The notes beneath the pieces were generated by a model. It was not told where the DNA came from and did not search any database. It saw only the letters and a program-made list of their open reading frames with translations. A DNA stretch of 6,883 bases from Candidatus Dojkabacteria bacterium (GTDB taxonomy: Bacteria; Patescibacteriota; Dojkabacteria; B142; OLB20). This document shows, piece by piece, positions 6,148-6,883 of the stretch (within the stretch, counting starts at the first letter, position 1; every line of letters starts with the position of its first letter). The stretch covers positions 1-6,883 of the forward strand of contig JAGQLK010000061.1 in assembly GCA_020429485.1 (NCBI GenBank), given 5' to 3'. Made by a program: the position numbers and the translations under genes.

Positions 6148-6657
6148 TTAATTTTCGAATTCGAAAACACGTTGAGCTACTAGTTCCCATTCGTTTCCAT
6201 CTTCACTAACAAACACGTCATAAGAAACATTTGCTGGTTCATCTAAGTCATTAGAAATATTCCCATCTGCATCTTCTGATTGGAAGTAACCATAACTTCC
6301 AGAATTACCTGGAATAGTACTAGTTGGATAGAATGTTTGTTCTATATCGAGATCTACTGGTGCACCTATTGGTTTATTAGTATCTTGGTTGCATAGTTCA
6401 TCCATAATATATACTCCAGCACTATCATTATTTACTTGAAATCCATAGCCAAGAGTAGCTTGTTGATCTAATGTAAATGTATTTCCCTCTATAGGAGTAA
6501 AAATATCTTCAGAATAAACAAGTACAGCGGTAATTCCTTTTCTTGGATTAAGCTCCATGCCATCAGAGAAACATTTTGTGCTTCCAGTACTTGTAGAGGT
6601 TGTACTACACCCAGTAATAAACAGAATTACGCCTAACGTAGCTATGAGTTTTTTCAT
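6148..6657 (-). CDS. Lipoprotein of unknown function
   Basis: This 169-residue protein starts with a lipoprotein signal peptide: MKK, a hydrophobic core, and the lipobox 'FITGC' with Cys17 as the lipidated residue. Signal peptidase II would cleave before Cys17. A Ser/Thr-rich linker (18-27) joins the anchor to the mature domain. The domain is acidic and looks rich in beta strands, with Cys29 and Cys89 able to form a disulphide. Recognisable stretches include 'GITAVLVYSEDIF' (41-53), 'SYGYFQSEDADGN' and a C-terminal 'YDVFVSEDGNEWELV' strand pair. I do not recognise a named family. It should be exposed on the outer face of the membrane. The gene converges on the helicase gene across a 43-base gap and has its own promoter, so it is not part of the rhomboid-helicase operon. 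No Shine-Dalgarno sequence is present. Confidence 0.85.
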   Translation of the reverse strand: MKKLIATLGVILFITGCSTTSTSTGSTKCFSDGMELNPRKGITAVLVYSEDIFTPIEGNTFTLDQQATLGYGFQVNNDSAGVYIMDELCNQDTNKPIGAPVDLDIEQTFYPTSTIPGNSGSYGYFQSEDADGNISNDLDEPANVSYDVFVSEDGNEWELVAQRVFEFEN

Positions 6658-6683
6658 GGCATTAGATAATAATTATTATTGCT

Positions 6684-6712
6684 AGTATAGCAGATAAAAA
6701 TGAGGAAGGTAA
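6684..6712 (-). promoter_or_regulatory. Promoter of the lipoprotein gene
   Basis: On the minus strand, TATACT (6689-6684) is preceded by TGC, forming an extended -10 (TGnTATACT). TTACCT (6712-6707), a weak -35 match, lies 17 bases upstream. The start near 6677 leaves a leader of about 20 bases before the ATG at 6657. The extended -10 is the convincing part. Confidence 0.5.
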
Positions 6713-6883
6713 TGGATCTAGGCTAATGTTGCTAGATATAAGGTTCGAGTGAGTAGGTTAGAGGATCCTTGAACTTGGCTGGTCTAGTTTTGTGATATAT
6801 AATAATGATTTCTAACTACTGATATAAAAATACAATTCTGTTGTTTTATTCAAACAATACATACAGCAAATGTATATCAACTA
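6713..6883. other. Right-end intergenic region without a complete gene
   Basis: Upstream of the lipoprotein promoter I find no complete coding frame or RNA gene. An ATG at 6870 (reading MYIN) runs open to the edge and could begin the next plus-strand gene, but four residues cannot establish it. The region holds one good rightward promoter, listed separately. Confidence 0.5.
6775..6803 (+). promoter_or_regulatory. Outward-facing promoter at the right edge
   Basis: TTGGCT (6775-6780, four of six) and a perfect TATAAT (6798-6803) are 17 bases apart. The predicted start is near 6810. It points to a plus-strand gene or small RNA beyond or just inside the right edge; an ATG lies at 6870, which would give a leader of about 60 bases, longer than others here. 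Confidence 0.45.

Noticed and set aside
6152..6167. TTTTCGAATTCGAAAA, a perfect 16-base palindrome at the 3' end of the lipoprotein gene
   Set aside because: It encodes the last residues (repeated Phe-Glu), is AT-rich, and no T-run follows in either direction, so I do not call it a terminator.
6742..6750. GGTTCGAGT, resembling a tRNA T-loop
   Set aside because: The flanking bases do not form a T stem or acceptor stem on either strand.

Overview
The window is AT-rich, compact bacterial DNA using the standard stop codons (TAG, TAA, and TGA in an ATGA overlap). The likeliest source is a Patescibacteria (candidate phyla radiation) genome. The evidence is a six-helix half-size MFS-like protein of a type I associate with that group, a minimal 165-residue signal peptidase I, a tRNA gene without encoded CCA, very short leaders, and no Shine-Dalgarno sequence at any start. 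The phylum is an inference; no universal marker gene is present.

Layout from left to right: a partial secreted protein with an NTR/TIMP-like pattern (minus, running off the left edge); a tRNA-Ser(CGA) gene (minus) with a clear -10 box; a half-size MFS-like membrane protein (plus), which ends six bases before the convergent gene; a small secreted PepSY-like protein (minus); signal peptidase I (minus); then, divergently, a two-gene operon of a rhomboid intramembrane protease and a 978-residue SF2 helicase (plus, 4-base ATGA overlap); and a convergent lipoprotein of unknown function (minus). The last 226 bases hold the lipoprotein promoter and an outward-facing promoter but no complete gene. No insertion sequence, CRISPR array or prophage gene is visible.

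The window is dominated by cell-envelope functions. Signal peptidase I would mature the exported proteins encoded nearby, although the lipoprotein needs signal peptidase II, which is not in the window. The most unusual element is the rhomboid-helicase pair. The helicase has a full set of SF2 motifs followed by a hydrophobic hairpin (about residues 744-791) and a further cytoplasmic domain of about 185 residues, so it is predicted to be anchored in the membrane. It is translationally coupled to an intramembrane protease. This two-gene module is the best candidate for an undescribed system, for example membrane-located nucleic-acid surveillance or DNA uptake and processing, but its function is not known.

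Sigma70-type promoters with -35 boxes starting TTAA, and often extended -10 boxes, can be read upstream of several genes. The signal peptidase and rhomboid promoters have overlapping -35 boxes.
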